From Odobenus rosmarus divergens (taxonomy: Eukaryota; Chordata; Mammalia; Carnivora; Odobenidae), in assembly GCF_000321225.1 (NCBI RefSeq), contig NW_004450267.1, positions 5,559,195-5,623,194 on the forward strand: DNA of 64,000 nt. Direction: 5' to 3'. The position numbers and the translations under genes were made by a program. This document shows, piece after piece, positions 11,371 to 23,084 of the stretch. The notes under the pieces were generated by a model, which searched no databases, had not been told where the DNA came from, and saw only the letters and a program-made list of their open reading frames with translations. The first letter of the stretch is position 1. The number at the start of each line of letters is the position of its first letter.

Positions 11371-12721
11371 TCATGGCTTAGAGGGAAACTAAGAGTTTTA
11401 AATATTTATATTAGAAAAGAAAAAACATCTAAAATCAATGACCTCAGTTTCCACCTTAACAAGGTAGAGAAAGAAAAGCAAAGTAAGCCCAAATGAAATA
11501 GAAAAAAAAAAAAGAAATATAGCAAAAATCAAAGTAGAAATCAGATATTAGGTAACAAAGCCAAAATCTGATTCTTTGGAATGAAAAGCACAACTGAAAA
11601 ACCCCTAGCTAGACTGATCAGGAAAAATGTATGAAACAATCAGCACTTATCAGAAATGAAAAAGGTTATAAAAAACCACAAGTTCTATGGACATTAAAGG
11701 AGAATAAAGGTATACCATGAACAACTTTATGCCAACAAATTAGACTACTTACACAAAGTCAACAAATATATTTATAATTCAGCTTAGCCAAAACTACACA
11801 AAAATCAGGAAATCTGAATGGCCCTATATCAAAGAAATAAAATGTATCAAAACTTTCCAAAAAGGAAACTCAAGACTCAGTTTCACTGGTGAATTCTACC
11901 AAACATTCAAGGAAGGAATACCACCAATCTTACAGAAACATTTTCAGAAAACAGGAAGAGGAAACTGTTGAGGCTAATACAACATACCAAAGCCTAACAG
12001 ACATTACACAAACTACAGACTAATATTATAATAAATATAGATGCAAAAATCTTCAACAATACCAGCAAATTGAAAACAATGTATAAAAGGATAATATATA
12101 TATGTTATGACCAAATAAGATTTATTCCATTCCAATGTATCATGACCAAGTAAGATTTATTTGAAGAATGTAGGGTTAATACTCAAAAATCTATATACCC
12201 AGCAATGCCCCACATATATACAAATAACTGAAATGAAAACATATGTCCACACAAAAATTTATACATGAGAGATCATAGTAGCATTATTCATAATAGTGTT
12301 CATTACCTCATGAATGAATAAACAAAATGTGGTATAAGCATACAATGGAATATTATTTGGCAATAAAAAGAAAAGGAATGAAGTAATATGGAAGATGGCA
12401 GAGTAGGAAGCCATTCCTTCACCTCAGTAGCTATTGAGCTGGCAAGAACTGTCTATTTTGGAATTCGAGTCTAGTTGAACACTTGCAGTGTCCAAGGTAG
12501 AGCTTGATGAAGAGGCTAGTAAATTTCAGTAAATTCTAGTCAGTTTTGGCCTTTCACATAGTGGCTACCATCCCCCACTTCCCAGCCTCAGCAGGCAGCT
12601 GGGAGGAAGGTCAGTGGCCCACATTCCTGGTGCAGCTTCCTAGAGCCAGAGTAGGCAATAAGGATTTTGTCCTCTAAATATCAAGAGTTGTGTGTTTTGA
12701 TTGACACTGCTCTTGATCACC

Positions 12722-12903
12722 TTTTTTTTTTTAAGACTTTATTTGTCAGAGAGAGAGAGCACAAGCAGGGGGAACGGCAGGCAGAGGGAGAAGCAGGTTC
12801 CTCGCTGACCAAGGAGCCTAATGCAGGACTCTATCCCAGGACCCTGGGATCATGACCTGAGCCAAAGGCAGATGCTTAACTGACTGAGCCACCCAGGTGT
12901 CCC
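12722..12903 (-). repeat. Can-SINE (first of a tandem pair)
   Basis: Reverse-oriented Can-SINE from the T run to GAGCCACCCAGGTGTCCC. The left flank TGCTCTTGATCAC (12708-12720) reappears as CATTGATCAC after it and as TGCTCTTAATCAC after its neighbour. Confidence 0.9.
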
Positions 12904-12912
12904 ATTGATCAC

Positions 12913-13100
12913 TTTTTTTTTAAAGACTTATTTATTTATTTTAGAGCAGGTGCATGGGGGGGGCAGAGGGAGAGAATCTCAAGCAGATTCCCCGCTGAAC
13001 ATGGAGCACAACACAGGCTCCATCCCGTGACCCATGAGATCATGACCTGAGCCATAACCAAGAGTCAGTCACTTAACTGACTGAACCACCCAGGCACCCC
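12913..13100 (-). repeat. Can-SINE (second of a tandem pair)
   Basis: Reverse-oriented, from TTTTTTTTAAAGACTTATTT to CCACCCAGGCACCCC. It abuts the previous SINE with only a target-site copy between them. Confidence 0.9.
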
Positions 13101-13953
13101 TGCTCTTAATCACTTTTGATTGTTTGAGCCCCTGTGGGCTGAAGTGACTTAGAAGGGATTTAAAAAGACAATATTTCTCTTTGGGAACCAGACATTTAAG
13201 GAAATCTTTGTCAGGTCACTGGCTGACTGCAGAGGTAACAACGTAAACTTGAATGACACAACAAGCGATACACACTTTGCAAAAATAATTTGGAAACGTC
13301 ACAAACACACGGCTCCAGTCCTCAACAAGCAAGATTTAACAATCCCTGAGGAGAATTAGATTTTCAGAATTATCACAACATCATGCTCAGTATGTCCAGT
13401 TCTCAATTAAAAAAAAAAAAAATTACAGGAAACAGAAACAAGAAAGTAGAGCCCACACTGGGGGAAACAAAATTGACAGAAACCACCCCTGAGGAAGCCC
13501 AGATCCTGGAATTACTCATTAAAGATGTTAAAAACAACTTCTTTAAATATGTTGAATGAGCTAAAGAAACCATGGGCAAAGAACTAAAGGAAATCAGGAA
13601 AACTGTAGAACAAATGAGAATATCAGTAAAGAGATAGAAATTATAAAAAGGAGCCAAACATTCTGGAGCTGAGACATAAAATAACTGAAATGAAAAACTT
13701 ATGAGAGGTATTCAATGGCAAATTTGAGCAGGTAGAAGAAAGGATCTGTGAACTTAAAGACAAGACAATTGAAATTATCCAGTATGAGGAGCAGAAAGAA
13801 AAAAAGATGAAGAAAAATGAACAGAGCCTGAGGGACCCATGGGACACCATCAAATGTACCAACACAGGCATTATAGGAGTCTCAGGGGAAGAGAGACATA
13901 TGGGGCAGATTGTTCACTTTTGAAGAAATGATGGTTTAAAACTTCCCAAATCT

Positions 13954-14056
13954 GGGATGCCTGGCTGACTTAGTAGAGCATGCAACTCTTGATCTCTGGG
14001 TTATAAGTTTGAACCCCATGCTGGGTTCAAAAAATCTTTAAAAAACAGCAAAAAAA
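13954..14056 (+). repeat. Short Can-SINE variant
   Basis: A short tRNA-like element with head GGGATGCCTGGCTGACT and tail CAAAAAATCTTTAAAAA, flanked by target-site copies ACTTCCCAAATCTG (13941-13954) and CCTTCCCAAATCTG (14058-14071). Confidence 0.8.
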
Positions 14057-14382
14057 CCCTTCCCAAATCTGAGGAAAGACATAAATCTACATATCCAAGT
14101 TCAGTGACCTCCAAAGAAGATAAACTCAAAAAGAGGACATACTATATTTAAATTTTCACAACCAGAAGAAAAAGGGAGAAGTTTGAAAGCAGCAAGAGGG
14201 GTAACTCATCTCATACAAGAAAACCTCAATAAAATTAACAGCTGATCACCCTCTGGAAGCCATGAAGGCCAGAAGGTAATGGGATGGCATATTTAAAGTT
14301 GTGAAAGAACTATCAACCAAGAGTTCTATGTCTGGCAAGACTTTTTTTCAAGAATGAAGGAGAAATTAAGACATTGCCTGTA

Positions 14383-14566
14383 AGGCAGCTGGGTGGCTCA
14401 GTCGGTTAAGTGTCTGCCTTTGGCTCAGGTCGTGATCCCAGGGTCCTGGGATCGAGCCCTGCATTGGGGTCCCTGCTCAGCAGGGAGTCTGCTTCTCCCT
14501 CCACCCCTTCCCCTTGCTCATGATCTCTCTCTCTGATAAATAAATAAAATCTTAAAAAAAAAAAAA
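14383..14566 (+). repeat. Can-SINE
   Basis: Sense-oriented: head GCAGCTGGGTGGCTCAGTCG, tail ATAAATAAATAAAATCTT plus poly-A. The flanks AAGACATTGCCTG and AAGACACTGCAG are target-site duplications. Confidence 0.92.
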
Positions 14567-15008
14567 GACACTGCAGTTAAAAACAGGGACATCATTTTCA
14601 ATAGACCTGATGTACAAGAATCTAGAGGGAGACATTTAGGCTGAAATGACAGAACACCAGATGGTAACAGAGAGACATGAGGAAAAATAAAGGACACTGG
14701 TAAAGGTAACTAGGTGAACATAAAAGCCAGTATTATTGTGCTTCTGGAATGGTATGTAACTGCTCTCTTCTTCCTATACAATTTAATATGCAAATGCATA
14801 AAACAATAATTATACATCTATGTTAATGGGCATACAATATATAACGGTGTAATCTGTGACAATAACAGCATAAAGACGGAAGGATGGAAATGTATAGGAG
14901 CAGAGTGTTTGTATCCTATTGAAACTAAATTGGTGTTTAAACTAGGTTGTTCTAAATTTAAGATGTTAATTGTAATCCCCAAGATAACCATTAAGAAAAT
15001 AATTTAAA

Positions 15009-15186
15009 GGGTGCCTGGGTGGCTCATTTGGTTAAGCATCTGCCTTTGGCTCAAGTCATGAACTCAGGGTCCTGGGATCTCATGTCAGGCTCCCTGCTCA
15101 GTGGGGAGTCTACTTGTCCCTCTCCCTGTGCCCCTACCCCCAGTTGTGTGCACTCTCTCTCTCAAATAAATAACATCTTAAAAAAT
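15009..15186 (+). repeat. Can-SINE
   Basis: Head GGGTGCCTGGGTGGCTCATT, pyrimidine-rich CTCTCTCTCTC, tail AAATAAATAACATCTTAAAA. Confidence 0.9.
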
Positions 15187-15630
15187 AATTTAAAAATATA
15201 CAGAAAATGAAAGAAGGGAATTGAAATGTCACAGTACAAAAAGTAAATACAAAAAAAGGCAGAAATAGGGGAATTGAGGAATAAAAAGCCATAAAGGACA
15301 TATAGAAACCAAATACATGATACATGGCAGAAGAAAATCCTCTTTTATCAGTAATCACATGAAATGTAAATGGATTAAACTCTCATCAAAACGCAGGATT
15401 GGCAGATTGGAGTAAAAAATAGGATCCATTGATATGCCATCCACAAAAGACTCACTTTAGATTAAGAACACAAAAAAGTTGAAAGTAAAAGAATGGGAAA
15501 AAATATGCTATGTAAATCGTAACCAAAAGAAAGCTGGGTGGCTATATTATTATCAGTCAAGATGGACTTGAAATAAAAAACAAAAACAAAATAGGTGCCA
15601 TGGGGACAAAGATGGGTAAACCAATTTTAT

Positions 15631-15840
15631 TTTTTTTGAAGATTGATTTTATTTATTTATTTATTTATTTGACAGAGAGAGAGAGAGCACAAGCAGGGGG
15701 AGGGGAAGGTGGGGGGGGGAAGGGAGAAACAGGCTCCCCACTGAGCAGGGAGCCCGACATGGGGCTCGATCCCAGGACCCTGGGGATCATGACCTGAGCC
15801 GAAGGCAGCCACTTAACTGACTGAGCCACCCAGGTGCCCC
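15631..15840 (-). repeat. Can-SINE
   Basis: Reverse-oriented. The target-site duplication AAACCAATTTTAT is perfect (15618-15630 and 15841-15853). Confidence 0.95.
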
Positions 15841-16387
15841 AAACCAATTTTATACAAATCACGATTGCATGGCGAAGAAATAGCATACACCAATCATAAG
15901 TCAATTGACAAACTAATGAAAAGTATTTTCTCCACAGATAACTTCCTTAATACCTAAAGAGGCTCTATAATACCTTTTGATAGAACATCATTCCCCTGGC
16001 TCCTCCTTTCCTTTGTACTTGGTGCCCTGTTTCCTGTTCCTCTCCCTGCTGTAAAGTTTGTCCTACATAAGTGCCCACACCGAGGACCAGGAACCTCAGC
16101 AGCTCAAATTGTGACTATTATCTATGTCAGTTACTGGTATTCAAGAAGAAAGTTTATGTGGGTATGTTCATGTATGTGCAAGTTGGAGGGTGACAGGGAG
16201 GCCCTAACAGTCTAACCTCTCCCTAGAATCCAGTCCCAGCCTTTCCTGATATCCAGCTGGTCCCCTCAACAAATCCCTTAAGGTGCTTTCTCAACACTCC
16301 CAACCAATTATAGAGTATTGGTTGTATAGAGACTGGGCCACCATATATAATCCTTATATGTAAGTCCTCAGCTCCATTAAAATATTT

Positions 16388-16582
16388 TTATTTATTTTAT
16401 TTATTTTTTGAGAGTGAGAGTGCGCACAAGCCAGCGGGGGGTGGTGGTTGGGGAGGGCAGAGGGAGAGGAGGGAATCATAAGTGTGGAGCCTGACGCAGG
16501 GCTTGATCTCACGACCCGGAGATCATGACCTGAGCTGAGAGCAAGGGTTGGATGCTTAACTGACGGAGCCACCCAGGTTCCC
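16388..16582 (-). repeat. Can-SINE
   Basis: Reverse-oriented. The flanks CTCCATTAAAATATTT (16372-16387) and CTCCACTAAAATATTT (16583-16598) are a target-site duplication with one mismatch. Confidence 0.93.
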
Positions 16583-16599
16583 CTCCACTAAAATATTTC

Positions 16600-18975
16600 C
16601 ACTCTCCTGGGTTTGTTTTTGCAGCTCAGCTTTGGCAGGGTATACATGTATGTGCGAGAGAGGTTAGGTAGTTAGGTGAAAGAAAACTAGCACAGTTAGT
16701 ATCTGGGTCATGGAGATTCTAATCCAAGTTTAGTCACCACTTTTAAATTGTTGGGTGTCCTTGGGTGACCTGCTATACCCCTCAGTTCTCTCGCTTCTAC
16801 ATGAGAGGGTGAGGTCTGATGGTCTCTGATAGCCTTTCTAGCTCTCACATAAAATCCCTCTCCCACTGAGAATGTGCATTTGCTCTTTCAACCCCAGATT
16901 CAATTCTCTCCATTAAGGGTACCATTATAATCCTTTCTTCCCCTTCCCAAGACTACAACTGCACTATCTGTGTGACTGTGTTAACGTGAACTTATCTTGT
17001 AGGCAGTCGTCAGGCACTTGTTCAGGTGCCCTGGGGGTTCTCCTTGGTCTCACCATCTCATCACCTCCTTTGGGGCTGTTGATATTGAGGTGTCTTGGAC
17101 AACTAAAACTAACATTCTAGGAACTTGCCCTTTTACTATGGACAAGCCCACCGTTGCAGGAGTTATAGGTTCGTATCCTTGCTCATTGGTGACTTGTATC
17201 TGCTGTTCTAGTTGCTTCTCTGATTTCCAACACACTGACTGCCTTGTCTTCTGGAAACAGAATTTTCTTGCGTTCTAACCCACAGACCTGTCTTGACCTC
17301 TAGTTTCAGCCCGTTGGCCCATCAGGACCCAATTTCCCACTGTTACCAGGAAGAATCACCTGCTGTGAGTTGCAGACTACTTAGGGGGAACTGGGGAGGG
17401 ATTAAAAGTTCTTGAGTAAGGGAGCAATGTGATTAACAGGTGTTTTAGAAAAGTTAATCGAGAATTAACATGGAGGCACAGAGACTGAAGTCTGTAAGGT
17501 CATGAAAGGACATTTATGGTAAAACACCATTCAAGGGGATACACGTGTCACAGTATCATCTTGTCAAATCCTTACAATCTCCCAGGGAAGGGAGAAACAG
17601 AGGCCCACTGATGAAAGGATTTGTCCCACCTCACAGGGAAATAAATGTATAGGTAGATGTGGAGGTCAAATGATGTGCTGAAGTTGGGCCCTGGGCCCAG
17701 GTTCTCCCTAACTGCACTGAGGTGGTGGCTGAGAGGAAACTAGGAGAGGAGGCAGGAGGAAGGGTGGAACCCTACAATGTTTGGGGTCTGCAGAGAGTGC
17801 TGACGGAGATGGGTAAAGAGGCTGCCAAAGACCTGAGTCTGGTTTCTGGGCCATTGAGAGAGCTAGGGCAGTAAGGGAGACAGCTGATTTGAGAGTTTGG
17901 ATTCCATTGCCGCTTCCTCAGATCGGTGTGACCCAACCCAAGTGTCTGGGAGTCAATGAACACAGCCACTTGTCCCTCCAGAGGCAGCCACAGATGCGGG
18001 AGGCTCTATCCATGCAGGCCTCATTAACTCAGATGCGTGTGTGTTAGTGGACATGAGCTTACCAAGCTGAAGGGGTGTCTCAAAAAGCAGCTGGGAGGGG
18101 CTTCTCGGGGAGGGTCTTCATTGGAGCAGAAGGAGAGAGAAGAGGCAGCAAAGGACTGTGCTGTGTCTACACTACCAACGGGGAGATTTAAACAAAGAAG
18201 GAGAGAGGTACAAAAGTGATAAAATATCTCGCCATTTAAGGGTAAGCCCTGACAGCTCATTTCTAAACTTAGTACAGTGAATTCCAGGGGAAGCCAGAGT
18301 TCAGATTGCGGGGGCGTAAAGGAGTAGGTAGAGCATAAGAGGAGCCCGTCTTTCATATGTTTAGTCAGTAGCAGTTTCTGCACTGTGCACATTGGGCCCT
18401 GTCTTACGCGACTGCGCTGGACACTGGCTGGACCCATGATAAATCATGAGTACCTGTCCCCACGGGTCCGTTTGTTGGTTACTAAACTTCAATTCTAGGT
18501 GTCCACCAGGGGGCGTCAGAACCCAGGTCCGTGGTGCTCCGTTGTGAATAGCCACTGTTGATGGAGGGTTTGTAATCTGCTGGCTCATTTGCCCTCTTCA
18601 GTGGCTGGGCAGAAGGGGCAGGCGCGGGGGAACAACCGGAAGCACCCCCTCCCAGTGCCCGAGTAAGGTTTTGAAACTGTCTGAATTGCTTGGGGGCACG
18701 TGAGCCCCGCCCATCTGAGCAGTTCCAGGGAGCTCTGGCTTGCTTGATAGGGTAAAGGCACGGTCTGTTCTTGGTCCTGGGAGGACATGGCCTGGGTTGG
18801 CAGATAGCCCCATGCCTAAGAATTCCTTCAGAAATCCCTCCCCTCACCTCCACTAAGAGACAGATGGTCCCCTCCTGACTAAGAAATCTTCTGCCCTTTA
18901 TCAAACTGGATTGTTGGCTCAGATACCAGACGTGACCCACACCTCACTCCCCTCTCCCCTCTCCCCTCAGCTCAA
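16600..18975. other. Intergenic, no gene recognised
   Basis: Mostly unique sequence of moderate GC content. A MIR-like fragment lies at about 17550-17640 (CTTACAATCTCCCAGGGAAG then AGAAACAGAGGCCCA). A CACGTG E-box followed by a CCCCGCCC box occurs near 18698-18712, and a CTCCC-repeat lies at 18945-18969. No exon with a credible protein was found. Confidence 0.6.
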
Positions 18976-19019
18976 GCTTTATTCTAGGCACTGGGGCTGC
19001 ACAGGGGACCAAGGAGCTG

Positions 19020-19303
19020 CCATTTCTGATTGCGTCCTGGAATCAACTGGGGAGCGTTTAAAAACTATGGATGCTGAGTCTCACCCCAGAGATTCCAATT
19101 AATTATTCTGGAGCGGAGCCTGGGCATCTGTGTTTAATTTTCGCTTATTTTAAGTAGTCTCCACACCCAATGTGGGGCTTGAACTCACGACCCTGAAATC
19201 AAGAGTCACATGCTCTACCGACCGACCAAGCCAGCCAGGCGCCCGTGGGCATCAGTGTTTTTTAAAAGCTTCTCATGTGATTCTGATGTGCAGCATCTCT
19301 GGG
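19020..19303. mobile_element. MER5-type DNA transposon split by a SINE
   Basis: The blocks GAATCAACTGGGGAGCGTTT and CTGGGCATCTGTGTTT before, and TAAAAGCTTCTCATGTGATT after, the inserted SINE form one MER5-like hAT element. The right half resumes exactly where the left half stops. Confidence 0.75.
19136..19245 (-). repeat. Short Can-SINE variant inside MER5-like element
   Basis: Core CACACCCAATGTGGGGCTTG and end AGCCAGCCAGGCGCCC. Target-site duplication TGGGCATCTGTGTTT (19121-19135) and TGGGCATCAGTGTTT (19246-19260), 14 of 15 identical. Confidence 0.92.
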
Positions 19304-19304
19304 T

Positions 19305-19453
19305 CCAAAGCCTTGCTATTCAAAGTGTAGAAGCTTGATAGAAATGTAGGATCTCAGCATCCCTTTCCCTACTTGCTGAATCGGAATATGCATTTCAACA
19401 AGATCCCCAGGTCATTCAATTGCTGAATGACACTGAAGTTTGAGAAGCGCTGA
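19305..19453. mobile_element. MER5A-like DNA transposon remnant
   Basis: It starts near TTGCTATTCAAAGTGTAG and ends AAGTTTGAGAAGCGCTGA, with AGATCCCCAGGTCATTCA near the end. The ends are complementary, as in MER5A. Confidence 0.75.
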
Positions 19454-19799
19454 TATAATTAGTACATTGTTCGGCTTCCCCCATGCTCTCACCAGGCCTG
19501 AATCACAGCCTCCACAACTTTCTCAAGCTGGAGCAGTGGCTTTTTGGAGCACAAGTTTTTGACTATGACCTACAGAAATAGATTTTTATATCAAGAAGTA
19601 GAGCACATGTGTATATATAATGAAACAAAAATGTCACAAAAAAACAAAACCTTTACTACCTGTAAATGCAATTCATCTAATATTGTTGGCACCCACTGCA
19701 TGGTAGGCATTTTCCCGGGCACCCGCACCAGTCTATTCGAAGACAAAACTCTCTGTCATTGCGCGTTTGGGGAGGGAGGAGGGTTGTCAGAGAGTTAAA

Positions 19800-20010
19800 A
19801 ATAAATCCTGAGTACGAAGGGCATGCTAGATTAATATAATAACATTTACTTTAAAATTAAATTTGGAGGTACATCTGGATGCTGGTTATATATGTCCTGT
19901 TTCTTGATCTGGGTGCTGGGTATATTCACTTTGTAAAATGTGCAAGTTTTTGCACTTCTCTGGATGTATGTCATACTTTGATAAAAAGTTCAAAAAATTA
20001 TTCTGATATT
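19800..20010 (+). mobile_element. LINE-1 3' end fragment
   Basis: CCTGTTTCTTGATCTGGGTG, CACTTTGTAAAATGTGCAAG and ACTTTGATAAAAAGTTCAAA in this order are a typical old L1 3' terminus on the + strand. Confidence 0.7.
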
Positions 20011-20302
20011 TTATATTACATTATTGTCCTCTTGCACTAAAAAAAAATCCAGTCAAAACCCACTGAACCCATTGAATTCAGTTCACCTCCCATTCATAGG
20101 CTGCAATAGTACTTTAAAACATCATTGCTCTATTAAAAAAAAAAAAAGAAAAAATCTTCAGCCCAATCACTCAGCAGCATCCACCATCTTGGCTGAGCAC
20201 CTGTTTGCAGGTATGAGCCAGGCTGCCAGTCACCACCCCACGGTTGCCTTCCTTGCCCTTCTGTATACCCCCCAGTGCAGCCATCCCACAGTGGAGATTC
20301 TT

Positions 20303-20506
20303 TTTTTTTTTTCAGTTATTTTTTTTATCTTAATTTTTTATTTATTTGAGAGAGAGAATGGGAGAGAGAGTGAGAGAGAGAGCACAAGAGGGGGTAGGGT
20401 CAAAGGGAGGAGCAGGGAGCCTGATGAGGGACTCGATCCCGAGACTCCAGGATCACGACCTGAGCCGCAGGCAGTCGCCCAACATACTGAGCCACCCAGG
20501 CGCCCT
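20303..20506 (-). repeat. Can-SINE (first of a tandem pair)
   Basis: Reverse-oriented, from a T run to GAGCCACCCAGGCGCCC. It is flanked by ACAGTGGAGATTC on the left and ACGGTGGAGATTC on the right. Confidence 0.93.
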
Positions 20507-20522
20507 CACGGTGGAGATTCTT

Positions 20523-20726
20523 TTTTTTTTTTTTTTTAAGATTGTATTTATTTATTTGGCAGAGAGAGACACAGCAAGAGAGAGGGAACACAAGAGGCGG
20601 AGTGGGAGAGGGAGAAGCAGGCTTCCCGCCGAGCAGGGAGCCCGATGCGGGGCTTGATCCCAGGACCCTGGGATCATGAGCTGAGCCAAAGGCAGACGCT
20701 TAACGACTGAGCCACCCAGGCGCCCC
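20523..20726 (-). repeat. Can-SINE (second of a tandem pair)
   Basis: Reverse-oriented, of a different subtype (GGCAGAGAGAGACACAGCAA). It lies between the second (ACGGTGGAGATTC) and third (ATGGTGGAGATTC) copies of the same flanking word. Confidence 0.93.
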
Positions 20727-20742
20727 TCATGGTGGAGATTCT

Positions 20743-21479
20743 TAAGGACACCCCCACAAGCCTCCCTCAGGCAGCTTGGTCCGCCTCCACTTAGAACGAG
20801 ATCCGACAAGCCCTTCTCCCTGCAGTCACTCTGCTGTGGGCAACTCTCCTCAAGTTCCAGATCTGGAAGAGACTGGTGCAGGCACGTTACAGGGTTGGGG
20901 TTTATCCCCACAGCCACCTCCTGAAGCTCCAGAGCTTTATGCTTCTAGGCTGTGTCTCATTTCCTCCCATAAGCTGTCAGCTCCCTGGGGGCAGAGCAGT
21001 CTCCTTAGGTGTCTCCAGGCTACCAGTCCTGGGCTCGCAGAACAATGCAGAGAAGGAGACAGACAGCCTCAGAGACCTCTCCGTACAGCCCCCAGTGCTC
21101 TGTGGTGGTGGTGGAGACATCCAGGAGTTGGGACTAGGCAGGATGGGGGAAGGGAGCAGGAGCCCTCTTTTCTGTAAAACTAAAGCTCCAGATAACCTTG
21201 CACTAAGGATATAAGAGGCATGGATCTGGCTCATAGGCAACTGGAGGGGAGGTGGAAGAATGGGGAGCTGGCCTCCTTAAGAAAAACACCTAGCGGGATA
21301 CAAGTACCTCGACCTCTTGCTTTGTTTGGTTTGGAGCTTGATTTATAGGCAGAAAACTTGCTCCAAATTAGTTGTTTGCATCTCTTGACCCCCCAAATCC
21401 AGTCAGCCCCAACGCATCCCAAGGCGAGGCTTCTGGGTTCGGCATTCCTTTCTTGTGTGTTCGTGGTTCTGAGTGGACT
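20743..21479. other. Intergenic, no gene recognised
   Basis: GC-moderate unique sequence. Several frames stay open for about 100 codons on both strands, but none resembles a known family. No repeat was recognised. Confidence 0.55.
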
Positions 21480-21650
21480 TTGGAGTAAAAAACTGGATCT
21501 GAATTCTGGCTTTAATACTACCAGCTGTATGACCCTGAGCAAGTAACTTAACTATCTTTAAAATGAGGATGGTAATGTGTACCTTATTCGGTTGTGGTGG
21601 CAGTTAGATGAGAATACATGCCAAGCAGGGCTTACCCATGGGAAGGTCCC
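21480..21650 (+). repeat. MIR
   Basis: GAATTCTGGCTTTAATACTA, CTGTATGACCCTGAGCAAGT and TAACTATCTTTAAAATGAGG follow the order of the MIR core on the + strand. Confidence 0.8.
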
Positions 21651-21901
21651 ATAAACCTTAGCAATGGTCATTATTGAGGTAGTGTAAAGGAGCTTGGGAG
21701 GGGACTCCTCTCAGATTCCTTCCCCTCTGGCTTTCCCCTCTGAGATCAGGCAGCAGGGGTAATTTGGCCGTACCCAGAGGTTGTCAGTCCCGCATGCTCT
21801 AGACCCTCTCTTGGATCAGGTAGTGTGCATTCACCCTCTGCCTGGGCTTGGCTTCCTGATTAAGGGAAGCTGCTACAACGTTATCAAATGATTTAGTGGA
21901 G

Positions 21902-22110
21902 GGGCACCTGGTGGCTCAGTTCGTTAAGTGTCTGACTCTTGACTCTTGATTTTGGCTCAGATCATGATCTCAGCATGGGATCAAGCCTTGCCTTGGGCTC
22001 TGCGCTCAGTGGGAGTCTGCTTGAGATTCTCTCCCTCTTCCTCAGCCCCTCCCCCTGCTCATGCTCAGCTCTCTCTCTCAAAAACAAATAAATCTTTAAA
22101 AAAAAAAATG
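21902..22110 (+). repeat. Can-SINE
   Basis: Head GGGGCACCTGGTGGCTCAGT and tail AAATAAATCTTTAAAAAAAA. The flanks ATGATTTAGTGGA and ATGACTTAGTGGA are a target-site duplication. Confidence 0.93.
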
Positions 22111-23084
22111 ACTTAGTGGAAAGTTGCCCTGCCTACCTCACAAGGGCAAGACACCATGACGCAAATCCACCCAGTCCACCCCCCATATGTGTCTGGAACC
22201 CATTCCTTTTTCATTGCCCTACTGCTCTCTGGCCAGGGCCCTTGAGCCCAACGCCAGACCATAGGGGTGCTGAAAGAGCCATATTACACGGTTCTTTGAT
22301 GTCTGATCCTTGGGACAGTTCTCTCTGGACTTGTTTTATTATTGTACCCATTTTATAGATGAGGTAGTCAGTAACAGGGCCAAGTGGCCTTAAGCCTTTG
22401 GGTTCTAGGCACCATGGCTCAAGGCTGCCTTCAGCTAGCTAGGGTCTGGGTCTGAGGGCTGCACTATCACTGGGAGGAGGAGCTCTGAATTTTCTCCTTC
22501 TTTGTGGGAGCCCGGAGGAGAGCACCCAAGAGGGAGCAGTGCAGGAGGGAGGAAGGTTCCTTTGCCAGGGACTTTTTCTGCCTGTGTTCCCAGAAGGAAG
22601 TGTCACAGGCCTGAAACCACCTCTCCCTTGTTGAAATGTCCTCCTCTGGCCCCAGGGAAAGGATGGGGGAGTCCCAGGTTCCCAGGCCTCATGGCTCCTG
22701 CTGAGAGATTAGTCCCTCTCTGCAAATACTCATTGGATTGTGGCCTTGGAAACTTTCCAATCCAGCCTCCCCATTTTAGAAACAAAGCAACTGAGACCAG
22801 ATGGAAGTGACTTTTCACACTGTCACAAGGTAAATCAGCAGGAGCTGAACTGCTGCTACTGAGAATTGGAGACTCCTGTTTCAGTGCTCCTCCATTGGGC
22901 CCGGCTGACTGCACAATCTCAGTGTGAACTCCCTACCTTCGGCTTCAGGCTGTCTTCCTGTAGGCACATAAGGCGCAAGGTGGATCTAGGGTGGGGAGAT
23001 TCCGGTCGGGTGAAGAAGGGGGATTGGTGGTGGGACCAAAGAAAGGGGAGAGGGGAGGAGCAAGCGAGACCTGGCCCCTTAAGA
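22111..23084. other. Sequence upstream of the CpG island
   Basis: Rising GC content towards the island. A MIR-like fragment in reverse lies at about 22740-22860 (CTCCCCATTTTAGAAACAAA). No exon is recognised. Confidence 0.55.

Larger units (their letters stand above)
10150..12385 (+). mobile_element. LINE-1 ORF2 remnant, sense strand, interrupted
   Basis: Decayed L1 ORF2 DNA on the + strand. 11395-11560 is the typical CTAAAATCAATGACCTCAGTTTCCACCTTAA segment (written here only in part), 11580-11760 holds the GCCAACAAATTAGA segment, and 12200-12380 is the 3' part (ATTCATAATAG, CAATGGAATATTATTTGGCA). It is broken by a Can-SINE pair at 10525-10795 and a DNA transposon at 11195-11370. Stops are frequent; the element is dead. 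Confidence 0.8.
12386..15600 (+). mobile_element. Old L1M/HAL1-like element, 5' part, with nested SINEs
   Basis: It starts near GGAAGATGGCAGAGTAGGAA, a typical start of old L1/HAL1 elements. 13640-14350 is an ORF1-like region (decayed; GACACCATCAAATGTACCAA, GCATTATAGGAGTCTCAG), followed by AAGCCAGTATTATTGTG near 14720. 15370-15580 holds the CACAAAAGACTCACTTTAGA segment. Four or five Can-SINEs sit inside it. ORF1 is full of stops in the sense frame. Confidence 0.75.

Noticed and set aside
18482..18940. Minus-strand open frame of 152 codons
   Set aside because: It resembles no known family, has low-complexity stretches and no matching splice or promoter context; GC-moderate DNA gives such frames by chance.
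20024..20657. Plus-strand frames of 171 and 103 codons
   Set aside because: Most of their length is read through two reverse Can-SINEs (ESERE/RERE-rich purine tracts), so they are SINE-derived.
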